Shown here one piece after another: positions 43,306 to 50,886 of a stretch of 64,000 nt of DNA (positions within the stretch are counted from its first letter, which is position 1; every line of letters begins with the position of its first letter). The notes below the pieces were generated by a model. That model made no database searches and was not told the DNA's origin. It saw only the letters and a program-made list of their open reading frames with translations. The position numbers were made by a program, and so were the translations under genes. Location of the stretch: NCBI RefSeq assembly GCF_900143565.1, contig NZ_FREX01000002.1, forward strand, positions 186,001 to 250,000, given 5' to 3'. The stretch comes from Pseudovibrio sp. Alg231-02. Its GTDB lineage: Bacteria; Pseudomonadota; Alphaproteobacteria; Rhizobiales; Stappiaceae.

Positions 43306-44019
43306 TTAGTCCGGGAGGAGAGCATCCAGAATGTAGCTGTTGTTGACGAATGTGCCGCGGCTTTCCTCAACCAATGTCTGTGCATCGGCGAAGGAGAAGC
43401 GGACGCCTGCCATGATAGAAGCGTTTTCGAGCTTCTCAGAGCGCAGGTCTGCAAACATTGTCATGCCGTTTGCGGTTTCAGTCCCTGGCTTGAACTCCAT
43501 ACCCATTGCGTAGATATGGCTGTCGCGCAGATAGCGGTAACCCGCGTAAAAGCGTGCGTTTTCGCTGGCATAGTAAGATGCGGTTGCGCCACCCATGACA
43601 GAGCCTGTATCGTCGATCATCTGAACGCCGATGAGGCCGTCAACAGACAGGTTTTCAAAGTGAACCTGTGCTTCTGCACCTACGTAGCCGAAGGAACCGG
43701 CTCCACCGTTGATTTGCGCTGCAGAGCCAACAACACCGAAGTAGTTGTAGTCCTGCGTGCGGAAGCCCATGCGGCCTGTGCCAGCATAAAAGCCATAATC
43801 CTTGGTCCCGCCTGCGGTCGCATCAAATTGTGATGCAAAGCCTGGACCCTGCCCGAAAGCAGCTGTTCCTGACAACAGGCCCAGCATCTTGCCTTCGAGA
43901 GCCCCGAAAGCAGTTGTAATGCGGGCATTGATGGGATTTGCCTGCGCGATCGCTGGAAGAGTTGCAATGGCTATTGCACCGGTTACGCCAAACAAAAGTG
44001 TCTTCAAATTTGAGCGCAT
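43306..44019 (-). CDS. Exported beta-rich protein, probable outer-membrane barrel
   Basis: A 237-residue protein with a signal peptide (MRSNLKTLLFGVTGAIAIAT...IAQA-N). The mature part is rich in Gly and aromatic residues in alternating patterns (YGFYAGTGRMGFRTQDYNYF, ASYYASENARFYAGYRYLRD, ASIMAGVRFSF), suggesting beta strands. It does not end in the canonical Phe; a 25-residue tail (DAQTLVEESRGTFVNNSYIL...) follows the last strand. I do not recognise a named family. It faces away from the DUF992 gene with a 447-bp spacer. Confidence 0.75.
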   Translation of the reverse strand: MRSNLKTLLFGVTGAIAIATLPAIAQANPINARITTAFGALEGKMLGLLSGTAAFGQGPGFASQFDATAGGTKDYGFYAGTGRMGFRTQDYNYFGVVGSAAQINGGAGSFGYVGAEAQVHFENLSVDGLIGVQMIDDTGSVMGGATASYYASENARFYAGYRYLRDSHIYAMGMEFKPGTETANGMTMFADLRSEKLENASIMAGVRFSFADAQTLVEESRGTFVNNSYILDALLPD

Positions 44020-44466
44020 TGCTGATTCTCCGTACTCAATTTCTGAGTGGAGACTCTCGTGTTTTATTTAAAACATTGTTCTAAAGTGTCCCAAAATGGG
44101 TCAAATCGTTAGGCTTAATATCTATGGTTAATAATTGGTATACAGCTTTATGAAACCTTCTGAGAATGTAGGGCTTATCGATAATTTTTCCGTAAGTCCT
44201 TCTGCATGCAGGGCTTCTCTTAGATGACTTTGAGCGGCTTAAGGGATGCTTAGGGTTAACCCGGTGAGGTGACGGACAGGGCAGGTCGGTCTGTGATGCG
44301 TTTATGGTGAAAATCCTAATCACAATTTCTAACGCATATCACTAGGTAAAAATAACGCTGGAACTAAGCGGAGCATTCACTGTGATCGTAGCAAGGCTTT
44401 GACAGTCCGTACGCTTTGGTTTCCCATTGTGAAAAGGTCGTAGAGCCTGAGCACTGGAGAACAATA
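44020..44466. other. Divergent intergenic region between the barrel protein and DUF992 genes
   Basis: 447 bp carrying promoters for both genes. Near the barrel gene there is GTTTTATTTAAAAC, a palindrome reminiscent of the TGTTTTAAACA core before the FadL genes, and CCCAAAATGGG. The DUF992 ribosome binding site CTGGAG is at its right end. No ORF or RNA is recognised. Confidence 0.4.
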
Positions 44467-44976
44467 ATGAAGAAATGCCTTGCTTTTGCTGCTGTTGCCG
44501 CTCTTGGTCTCAGCACTTCCGCCTATTCTGCAGACACGCCTGCACCTCCTCCTGCAGAACCCCAAAAGGATCGCCCTGGTGTTGAAGTTGGATCTTTGAC
44601 CTGTGATCTGGTTGCCGGGACCAACTTCATTGTTGGCTCCTCTCATGAACTGTCCTGTGTTTTCAAATCGCCGAGCGGAAAGCGTATCGAAGGATATACC
44701 GGCACCATCAACAGCTATGGTATCGACATCGGACCCGTCACATCCGGAACGTTGGTTTGGGGTGTTGTTGCGCCGAAGGCTAACTTGAAGCCGGGTTCTC
44801 TTGCCGGGAATTACGGCGGTGTGTCTGCCGGTGTCACGCTGGGTGCTGGCGTGCAGGCGAATGTCCTGCTGGGTGGTCTGAATCGCTCTATCGCTTTGCA
44901 GCCTTTAAGCTTGCAAGGACAGACCGGAGCGAACATCACAGCTGGTGTCACAGGGCTGCGGCTGACCAAGCAGTGA
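44467..44976 (+). CDS. DUF992 family exported protein
   Basis: A 169-residue protein with a signal peptide (MKKCLAFAAVAALGLSTSAYSA). The mature region has the DUF992 pattern: VEVGSLTCDLVAGTNFIVGS, HELSCVFKSPSGKRIEGYTG, GIDIGPVTSGTLVWGVVAP and a Gly-rich end. Two cysteines in SLTCD and ELSCVF probably pair in the periplasm. The family is common in Hyphomicrobiales with no known function. The ATG at 44467 is supported by TGGAG upstream. It is followed by 246 bp and then the EF-G-like gene. Confidence 0.9.
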   Translation: MKKCLAFAAVAALGLSTSAYSADTPAPPPAEPQKDRPGVEVGSLTCDLVAGTNFIVGSSHELSCVFKSPSGKRIEGYTGTINSYGIDIGPVTSGTLVWGVVAPKANLKPGSLAGNYGGVSAGVTLGAGVQANVLLGGLNRSIALQPLSLQGQTGANITAGVTGLRLTKQ

Positions 44977-45222
44977 TCCTTTAATTCTTAGGGGGAATGT
45001 GAATCCTAACCCTTTGATCTTTATAAATAGCGCCGGTTCATATTGTGCGGCGGACTGTCACGCTTCAGTCCGCTGTTGTTTTGGCGCTTGCATATCACTG
45101 TGTTTCCGAGTGACGATACTTATCCAGAGTCTTATAATACTCTGGAAGGCGCGTGTGATTTTGCGCCGCCATGGCGCAAACGCCCGTGTCTGCTTCCCAA
45201 ACCCAAACAGGGAGTATGGATC

Positions 45223-47283
45223 ATGGGAGACAAGCATGTCGGAGTTGCCGGAGGCAGGGTTCGCAGCCCTCGTTCGGTTGCCATAATTGGACCTTTCGCA
45301 AGTGGCAAGACCACACTGCTGGAAGCTCTTCTCGCACGAACGGGGGCTATTGGGCGACAGGGAAGTGTTGACGCGAAAAGCTCACTGGGTGACAGCAGTG
45401 ACGAAGCGCGTGATCACAGCATGAGCGTTGAGGCGAACATTGCCACCTGCACCTATAAGGGCGATCACTTCACATTTATCGACTGCCCCGGATCCGTAGA
45501 ATTTCTTCACGAAGGCAACAGTGTCTTAAACGGCGTAGATATTGCCGTTGTGGTTGCTGAGCCAGATGAAAAGAAGACAGCAGCTCTTCAACTCATTCTC
45601 AAATCACTTGAACAGCGGAACATCCCGCATGTTCTCTTCCTGAACAAAATAGACAAGGCAACAGGTAGTGTGCGCGCGATGCTTCAGGCATTGCAGCCAG
45701 CTTCGAGCCTTCCAATGGTGTTGCGCCAGATCCCGATCTGGGAGGACGGCACTGCGACAGGCTTTATTGATCTGGCGCTGGAGCGGGCCTTTGTCTACCA
45801 GGAAGGCAAGCCAAGCAAGACCATCGAGATTCCAGATGATGAGCGTGCCCGTGAGGTGGAAGCGCGCTATGCCATGATGGAAATGTTGGCAGATCACGAT
45901 GACGTTCTCATGGAGCAGCTTTTAGAAGACGAAGCGCCTGAGAGTGAGGTCATTTTTGATGATCTTGTGCAGGAAATGCAGCGCGGCGAAATCTGCCCTG
46001 TGTTTATTGGCAGCGCGATCAAAGGCAATGGCATCCGCCGTTTGCTGAAGGCTTTGCGCCATGATGCTCCAGGTATTGTTGAAACCCGCAAGCGTCTGGG
46101 GCTCAAGGAAGATGATGCCATTCTTCAGGTGCTGAAAACCTACCACACTTCACATGGCGGCAAGCTCTCTGTTGCTCGCCTGTTTGGTGGGTCTGTGAAG
46201 GAAGGTGCGCTTCTTTACGACAGACATGGGGAAGAGTATCGCCCATCTGGTCTGTTCCAGATGCAGGGTTTGCAGCCGAAGAAGATTACAGAGGCTGTTG
46301 CTGGTGATCTGGTGGCTCTTGGCAAGCTGGATAACATTGAAACCGGCATGACCCTTGGTGTTGGTGCCAAGCCTTCGCAAAGTCTGTTTGTCGTTGATAC
46401 TCCGGATGCAGTTCTTTCCAAGGGGATTACGGCGACAGAACGGAAGGATGAAGTCAGACTCTCTACTGCGCTTTCCAAGTTGGTGGATGAAGATCCATCC
46501 CTGAGCATTACCCAGGTCCAGAGCACGGGTGAGACCGTACTGGAGGGGCAGGGCGAAATGCATCTGCGTGTTGCTCTTGAAAAACTGACCGGACGCTATG
46601 GGTTGTCTGTGAAGAGCTTTGAACCTCGTATTCCATATAAGGAAACCATTCGCGGCACGACTGAGCTGCGCGGACGCCATAAGAAGCAAAGTGGTGGCCA
46701 CGGTCAGTTTGGCGATGTGGTGCTGGCTATCCAGCCTATGCCACGCGGTGAAGGGCACAGCTTCAACGACACGATTACTGGTGGCGTGGTGCCTAAGCAG
46801 TACATTCCATCTGTCGGGGATGGTGTGAAAGAAGCTCTTGAGAAAGGGCCTTTGGGCTTCCCGGTCGTGGATGTGGCTGTGACGCTGAAGGATGGCTCCT
46901 ATCACTCCGTTGACAGCTCCGATCAGGCTTTCCGCATGGCAGGTATTCTGGCCATGAAAGATGGCTTGAAGGAATGTAAGCCGGTTCTTCTTGAGCCCGT
47001 TGATAAGGTTGTTGTGGCCTGTCCGTCAGATACCACAGCTCGTATCAATGCGATTGTTTCCGGTCGCCGTGGACAAATCCTTGGGTTTGATGCCCGCGAT
47101 AACTGGGATGGCTGGGATGAAGTGGAAGCCATGATCCCTGAGAGCGAACTCAGCGACCTTATTGTAGAGCTGCGCTCTGCAACAGCTGGTGTGGCGACGT
47201 TCTCTCGTAACTTTGACCACCTTGCCGAACTTTCCGGCAAGGCTGCGGACAAAGTGATTGAGGGTGCAACAGCACCAGCCTGA
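45223..47283 (+). CDS. EF-G-like translational GTPase (elongation factor G-related)
   Basis: A 686-residue GTPase with EF-G domain order. G1 is GPFASGKTTLLEA (about 23-35) instead of the canonical GHVDHGKT/AHIDAGKT, G3 is DCPGSVEF and G4 NKID. Domains II-V follow (LRVALEKLTGRYGLSVKSFE; FGDVVLAIQPMPRGEGHSFN for domain IV; ARINAIVSGRRGQILGFD for domain V). The altered G1 and the gene's isolation from rps/tuf genes indicate a paralogue rather than the housekeeping EF-G. Such proteins are widespread in Alphaproteobacteria and of unclear role. The ATG at 45223 has GGGAG nine bases upstream. Confidence 0.9.
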   Translation: MGDKHVGVAGGRVRSPRSVAIIGPFASGKTTLLEALLARTGAIGRQGSVDAKSSLGDSSDEARDHSMSVEANIATCTYKGDHFTFIDCPGSVEFLHEGNSVLNGVDIAVVVAEPDEKKTAALQLILKSLEQRNIPHVLFLNKIDKATGSVRAMLQALQPASSLPMVLRQIPIWEDGTATGFIDLALERAFVYQEGKPSKTIEIPDDERAREVEARYAMMEMLADHDDVLMEQLLEDEAPESEVIFDDLVQEMQRGEICPVFIGSAIKGNGIRRLLKALRHDAPGIVETRKRLGLKEDDAILQVLKTYHTSHGGKLSVARLFGGSVKEGALLYDRHGEEYRPSGLFQMQGLQPKKITEAVAGDLVALGKLDNIETGMTLGVGAKPSQSLFVVDTPDAVLSKGITATERKDEVRLSTALSKLVDEDPSLSITQVQSTGETVLEGQGEMHLRVALEKLTGRYGLSVKSFEPRIPYKETIRGTTELRGRHKKQSGGHGQFGDVVLAIQPMPRGEGHSFNDTITGGVVPKQYIPSVGDGVKEALEKGPLGFPVVDVAVTLKDGSYHSVDSSDQAFRMAGILAMKDGLKECKPVLLEPVDKVVVACPSDTTARINAIVSGRRGQILGFDARDNWDGWDEVEAMIPESELSDLIVELRSATAGVATFSRNFDHLAELSGKAADKVIEGATAPA

Positions 47284-47300
47284 TACTCCAAAGCTTGCGC

Positions 47301-47344
47301 GCGTATTCTTGTCCAAAAACCGGAACCACTTCTAGGGAATACGC
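47301..47344. repeat. Dispersed palindromic repeat core, copy 5
   Basis: GCGTATTCTTGTCC...GGGAATACGC with central AACCGGAACCACTT. The upstream hairpin module is absent or unrecognisable. It lies directly 3' of the EF-G-like gene. Confidence 0.8.
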
Positions 47345-47365
47345 TCTAAAGTGAGACAGAAAAAG

Positions 47366-47391
47366 AACCCGGGGCAATGCTCCGGGTTTTT
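47366..47391. terminator. Terminator between the EF-G-like and dehydrogenase genes
   Basis: AACCCGG (47366-47372) pairs with CCGGGTT (47382-47388) and is followed by TTT; A-rich sequence on the left permits action on the convergent transcript too. Confidence 0.88.
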
Positions 47392-47413
47392 CTGTGCTCC
47401 TGCGATATTGTCA

Positions 47414-48301
47414 TCAAGGCTTAATAGGTGGCAGGGATGCTGTTTGGGCCATGAGGCGGGCGAGGATGGACCAGTCTTCGTCTGCATATCCAGCTGCGAT
47501 TGCGGTGCGGAGTTGGTTGGCGACGACATCTGCTGTGGGAAGCGGTACTTTGAGATCCTGAGCTGTTTGTTGCGCCAGGTTGACGTCCTTCAGGCCCAAC
47601 GAGGTTTTGAAGCCGGGAGAGGGGTTTTGCTCGCGGGCGATGAGTGGAGCGTACGCTTGATAGACGGGAGCGCTGAACAGTGTTTCTGTTATGAGTGTGA
47701 GGAAGGTTTCCGGATCTATGCCCGCCTTTCTTGTCAGGGTGAAGCTTTCGGCCAATGCTTCCACCGCCGCCGCTATCATGAAGTTCATGCCCAGTTTGGT
47801 GACTGCAGCTTGGCGCGGTGTTGGGCCCATCCAGAATTGCCGCATGGATATGGCTTCCAGAACAGAGCGGGCTTCATCCATTGTGCTGCGTTCGCCTGCT
47901 GCGACGGCGACCAGTTGCCCTTCCGCGGCTTTGTCTGGCCGACCGAGGACTGGCACACACAGAAATCTGACATTAGCGCGCTCATGGGCGGCTGTGAGGC
48001 GGTCTACCATTGGTGGGCTGATGGTGCTGTGGGAGATGGAGATGCTGTTTTCTCTCAGTGGCAGTGCCAGAGTGTCTCCGGCGAGATAGACGGCCTCAAC
48101 AGCTGCATCATTTGACAGCATTGAGCAAACGATATCGCAGTTTGCAAAGTCTTGCAGGGATGTGGCTTGTTGCGCTCCCTCTGCGACAAGGCTGGCGGCT
48201 TTTTCCGGAGAACGGTTGTAGACCTTCAGAGCGTGTTCTTTGTTGATGCGCTGGGCCATTCCAAGGCCCATGGTGCCCAGGCCGATAAATCCGATTGTCA
48301 T
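47414..48301 (-). CDS. NAD(P)-dependent beta-hydroxyacid dehydrogenase
   Basis: A 295-residue enzyme of the 3-hydroxyisobutyrate dehydrogenase family. The N-terminal Rossmann motif is TIGFIGLGTMGLGMAQRI; the substrate-binding loop SHSTISPPMVDR and the catalytic Lys region TKLGMNFMIAAAVEALAESF are present; the C-terminal helix bundle ends LKDVNLAQQTAQDLKVPLPT. The usual 'DAPVSGG' loop reads CVPVLGRPDKAAEGQLVAVA, which points to the glyoxylate/succinic semialdehyde reductase-like side of the family. It is a single gene divergent from msrP. Confidence 0.87.
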   Translation of the reverse strand: MTIGFIGLGTMGLGMAQRINKEHALKVYNRSPEKAASLVAEGAQQATSLQDFANCDIVCSMLSNDAAVEAVYLAGDTLALPLRENSISISHSTISPPMVDRLTAAHERANVRFLCVPVLGRPDKAAEGQLVAVAAGERSTMDEARSVLEAISMRQFWMGPTPRQAAVTKLGMNFMIAAAVEALAESFTLTRKAGIDPETFLTLITETLFSAPVYQAYAPLIAREQNPSPGFKTSLGLKDVNLAQQTAQDLKVPLPTADVVANQLRTAIAAGYADEDWSILARLMAQTASLPPIKP

Positions 48302-48587
48302 GGTGCCGTTCCTTTGCCCTGTCTGACATACGCTGCGCGTTTCAGAATAAGCTGGAGGCGTGTTTGAAAGGGTGTCTTGAACCCGCTGAATTTAAAGAAA
48401 TCTAATCTGATTGGATGTTGATGGCGGCTTTGAACCGAGTGGTCTGACAGTTCTTCCTGTGCCCGCCTCGCGTGATCACGAAAAGGATCACGGGGGGTTT
48501 ACTTGAAGTTTAAGGGGTTTCGCCGCTAAGTCATAGGCCAATATTGGTAGACATTACCGTAACCCTTACCTGCTTGGAGATGGCAGC

Positions 48588-49562
48588 ATGAACATTATTC
48601 ATAGGCCTGAATGGATTATTCCGGAAAGAGAAGCGACACCTGAGGATGTGTTCTTCAACCGGCGCAGGTTTATGAAGGGCTTGGGCGCTGTTGGCCTTGG
48701 TCTGGCAGCTGGTGGTACTGGTCTGGTGAGCAGTGTGTTTGCACAGGATGGCAAGGACCCAACCCTTGATCTCTACCCAGCTGAGCGGAACCCTGATTTC
48801 ACCCTGAAACGGGCAATTACGCCTGAGAGCGTGACATCCGTTTACAATAACTTCTATGAGTTTGGCTCACATAAACGGATTTCCGGTGCTGCGCAGGCGT
48901 TGAAGACACGTCCGTGGGCGATCACCATTGATGGTATGGTTGATAATCCGCAGACCATCGATTTTGATGATCTGGTGCGCAAGATGCCTTTGCAGGAGCG
49001 CCTTTATCGCCACCGCTGTGTTGAAGCGTGGGCGATGGCTGTGCCGTGGACTGGTTTCCAGCTATCCGAGCTGGTGAAGTACGCTGGTCCGCAGAATGGT
49101 GCCAAGTATATCCGTTTTGAGACCTTTGAAGATTCCGACGTGGCCAGCGGCCAGCGTCAGTTCTGGTATCCGTGGCCTTACGTTGAAGGCTTGACCATGG
49201 ATGAGGCTATGAACGAACTGGCGTTTGTTGCGACGGGCATCTATGGCAAGCCGTTGCAGAAGCAGTATGGCGCGCCGATCCGCTTGGTGATGCCATGGAA
49301 GTACGGCTTCAAGTCCATCAAATCCATCGTGAAGATCACCTTTACTGATCAACGTCCGGTCAGCTTCTGGGAGAAGATTGGCCCGAGCGAGTACGGTTTC
49401 TGGGCGAATGTGAACCCTGAAGTGCCGCATGCTCGCTGGTCGCAGGCTTCTGAGCGTTTGCTGGGTACGGATGAGCGCGTGCCAACACAGCTTTACAATG
49501 GCTATGCGGAGCAGGTGGCGCACCTTTATAAGGATCTGGAAGGGCAGAACCTTTATCGGTAA
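48588..49562 (+). CDS. msrP: Protein-methionine-sulfoxide reductase catalytic subunit
   Basis: MsrP (YedY) is a periplasmic molybdoenzyme that repairs oxidised methionines in envelope proteins. The 324-residue protein has a Tat signal (NRRRFMKGLGAVGLGLAAGG, 24-43) and the sulfite-oxidase fold. The molybdenum ligand is Cys144 in RHRCVEAWAM; YGAPIRLVMPWKYGFKSIKS and the C-terminal LGTDERVPTQLYNGY are conserved. The heme-b partner MsrQ normally follows msrP, but no msrQ is seen here; a terminator comes instead, so the electron donor is encoded elsewhere. Confidence 0.95.
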   Translation: MNIIHRPEWIIPEREATPEDVFFNRRRFMKGLGAVGLGLAAGGTGLVSSVFAQDGKDPTLDLYPAERNPDFTLKRAITPESVTSVYNNFYEFGSHKRISGAAQALKTRPWAITIDGMVDNPQTIDFDDLVRKMPLQERLYRHRCVEAWAMAVPWTGFQLSELVKYAGPQNGAKYIRFETFEDSDVASGQRQFWYPWPYVEGLTMDEAMNELAFVATGIYGKPLQKQYGAPIRLVMPWKYGFKSIKSIVKITFTDQRPVSFWEKIGPSEYGFWANVNPEVPHARWSQASERLLGTDERVPTQLYNGYAEQVAHLYKDLEGQNLYR

Positions 49563-49583
49563 ACGTTTGCTGATAAGCTTTTA

Positions 49584-49637
49584 AAAGGCCTGAGTGGTTT
49601 GGTTGCGAATGAGCGACAAAGCCACTCGGGCTTTTTT
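49584..49637 (+). terminator. Terminator of msrP
   Basis: A long imperfect stem from AAGGCCTGAGTGGTTT to AAAGCCACTCGGGCTT, followed by TTTTTTG. Confidence 0.85.
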
Positions 49638-49806
49638 GTGCGCGTTGTGATGTGGCGTTGGGTTTGGCGAATTAGCTTATTCACTCAATGAGTTTTTAGA
49701 GCTGTAGGATTAGGCAGGATTGAACTGGAAGGATAACCTGCCGGTTGTTGTGGATAACTAAAAAGCGGCTTGTCCTCGTTAAAAGAGGAATCGAAGTGTG
49801 CCGCTG

Positions 49807-49956
49807 TTATTCTGCCGGAATGTGCAAAGTGATTTGACTGCCGAGCCGTTCCGCTCTGTCAGCTTCGCTTATGGCGTGGGAGATTTCGCCATAGATTGCG
49901 AAAAGTGCGCAGGCAACCAGAGTGTAAAATGCTTTTCTCAGGTCATTCACATCCAT
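49807..49956 (-). CDS. Small protein with N-terminal hydrophobic helix (49 aa)
   Basis: A 49-codon ORF on the minus strand: MDVNDLRKAFYTLVACALFA, then IYGEISHAISEADRAERLGS and QITLHIPAE. GAGG lies five bases before the ATG at 49956. The first part can form a short membrane helix (FYTLVACALFAIYG), the second a charged amphipathic helix. No family is recognised. It stands alone in the 1.3-kb gap between msrP and the LsrB/AbcR locus, which otherwise lacks ORFs with ribosome binding sites. Confidence 0.5.
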   Translation of the reverse strand: MDVNDLRKAFYTLVACALFAIYGEISHAISEADRAERLGSQITLHIPAE

Positions 49957-50440
49957 TACCTCGGATATTTGCCAATAGGTATGATTCGATAAGTAAAGGA
50001 TGCAAGCTGATTTGTAATTTCGCTGATTAGGGGTGGTGAAATTTGACTGTTTGAAGATTTACCTAGGAAAAATATAGTTAATTTGAGTAAGAGTTGCAGA
50101 AATTACTAGTTTATGTGAGTTGGGAATACCTTGAATCTGATGGGTTTTCCCAAGGTGGTGCTGCGCAATAGCCTGATGAATCCGCATGTCTCTGCGTGTA
50201 TCTGGGATAGTTGATTTTTTAGTGTGCTCAAGAAGTAAGCGACCCTAGGTCTGTTTTTAGGCAGGGCGATTTTGAGCATGTCATGCGTGTTTGTCAGCGG
50301 CTGTAACTGCTCAGCAAAAGACCTTTCAAAACAGCTTTATAGCGCGTCAGATGAGCTGCTGGCCTTGTGTGCTGCGAGGTGCTTGGAGAGGTTTGCTGAC
50401 TAAAAGACTTAGGGAGACCCTTGGTCATCTTTGGCATTTG
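49957..50440. other. Non-coding stretch between the 49-aa ORF and the sRNA gene
   Basis: About 480 bp without a supported ORF. One inverted repeat TTGGGAA...TTCCCAA (near 50119-50153) could form a hairpin with a long loop. I looked here for a second AbcR copy, since tandem copies occur in rhizobia, and saw no second poly-T terminator with an anti-SD loop. Confidence 0.5.
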
Positions 50441-50585
50441 GCAAAAAAAAACCGGACCATGCGGTCCGGTTTCGAAGTGATGAATGATAAAGCACCTAAT
50501 GGGTGCAATCACCTTCCAGAGGGGAACAGTTGATCGGATGTTGATGTCACTGGGAGGAGAGGTGTGACAACAACTGATCAACAGC
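50441..50585 (-). ncRNA. abcR: AbcR-like (alpha-r15 type) trans-acting small RNA
   Basis: A roughly 140-nt transcript is predicted from about 50584 to the T-run at 50450-50443. Hairpin 1 (50581-50530) pairs TTGATC/GATCAA, GTTG/CAAC and TGTCAC/GTGACA around a 13-nt loop ACCTCTCCTCCCA, an anti-Shine-Dalgarno sequence. A second C/U-rich segment (GTTCCCCTCTGG) is single-stranded. Hairpin 2 contains GCACC/GGTGC. Hairpin 3 is the terminator AAACCGGACC/GGTCCGGTTT plus eight T. This three-hairpin layout and the position next to an LsrB/VtlR regulator match AbcR RNAs, which repress ABC-transporter mRNAs in Hyphomicrobiales. Primary sequence identity to known AbcR was not checked. Confidence 0.78.
50443..50472 (-). 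terminator. Intrinsic terminator of the AbcR-like RNA
   Basis: A perfect 10-bp stem (50449-50458 with 50463-50472), tetraloop, and an uninterrupted run of T on the minus strand. There is no minus-strand ORF immediately upstream that it could serve. Confidence 0.95.
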
Positions 50586-50590
50586 AGGTG

Positions 50591-50620
50591 TATATATGCA
50601 GTGCAGCGCCGAAACAGCAA
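50591..50620 (-). promoter_or_regulatory. Sigma-70-type promoter of the AbcR-like RNA
   Basis: On the minus strand TTGCTG (50620-50615), an 18-bp spacer and TATATA (50596-50591). Transcription would start near 50584, at the base of hairpin 1. Confidence 0.7.
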
Positions 50621-50631
50621 TCCTTAATTTT

Positions 50632-50648
50632 TGCATTGCAGCTATGCA
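50632..50648. promoter_or_regulatory. Candidate LysR-type (LsrB/VtlR) binding site
   Basis: Inverted repeat TGCAT-N7-ATGCA centred near position -56 relative to the predicted sRNA start. This is where LysR-type activators bind. The adjacent LysR gene makes it the likely regulator; inference only. Confidence 0.5.
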
Positions 50649-50752
50649 TTTTTAAGGGGGCTCAAAACCCTCGGAACTTCATTGCAGGATTTGACAACTA
50701 TCAGAAAGATAACTCTGCGTAAGATATTGTCATTTCGGGATGAGATGGCGTG

Positions 50753-50784
50753 AAAAAGGCCTCACAGACGGTCTGAGAGGCCTC
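50753..50784 (-). terminator. Terminator of the LsrB/VtlR-like gene
   Basis: AGGCCTC (50757-50763) pairs with GAGGCCT (50777-50783), extended by CAGAC/GTCTG, followed on the minus strand by TTTTT. It separates the regulator transcript from the sRNA gene. Confidence 0.88.
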
Positions 50785-50886
50785 AAAAGAGATCTGGAAT
50801 ATTATTTATTTTGCAGTGCAAAACTTAGGGTTGAAACTCCTGAGCTGGCTCATCAAGCCAAATCAGTTCTTTTGCAGAGTTCCAGC

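Noticed and set aside
49957-50440. A second, tandem AbcR copy as in some rhizobia
   Set aside because: No second anti-SD hairpin or intrinsic terminator with poly-T is visible on either strand.
50291-50620. Small ORFs on both strands over the sRNA locus
   Set aside because: They overlap a clear promoter, hairpins and terminator and lack ribosome binding sites.
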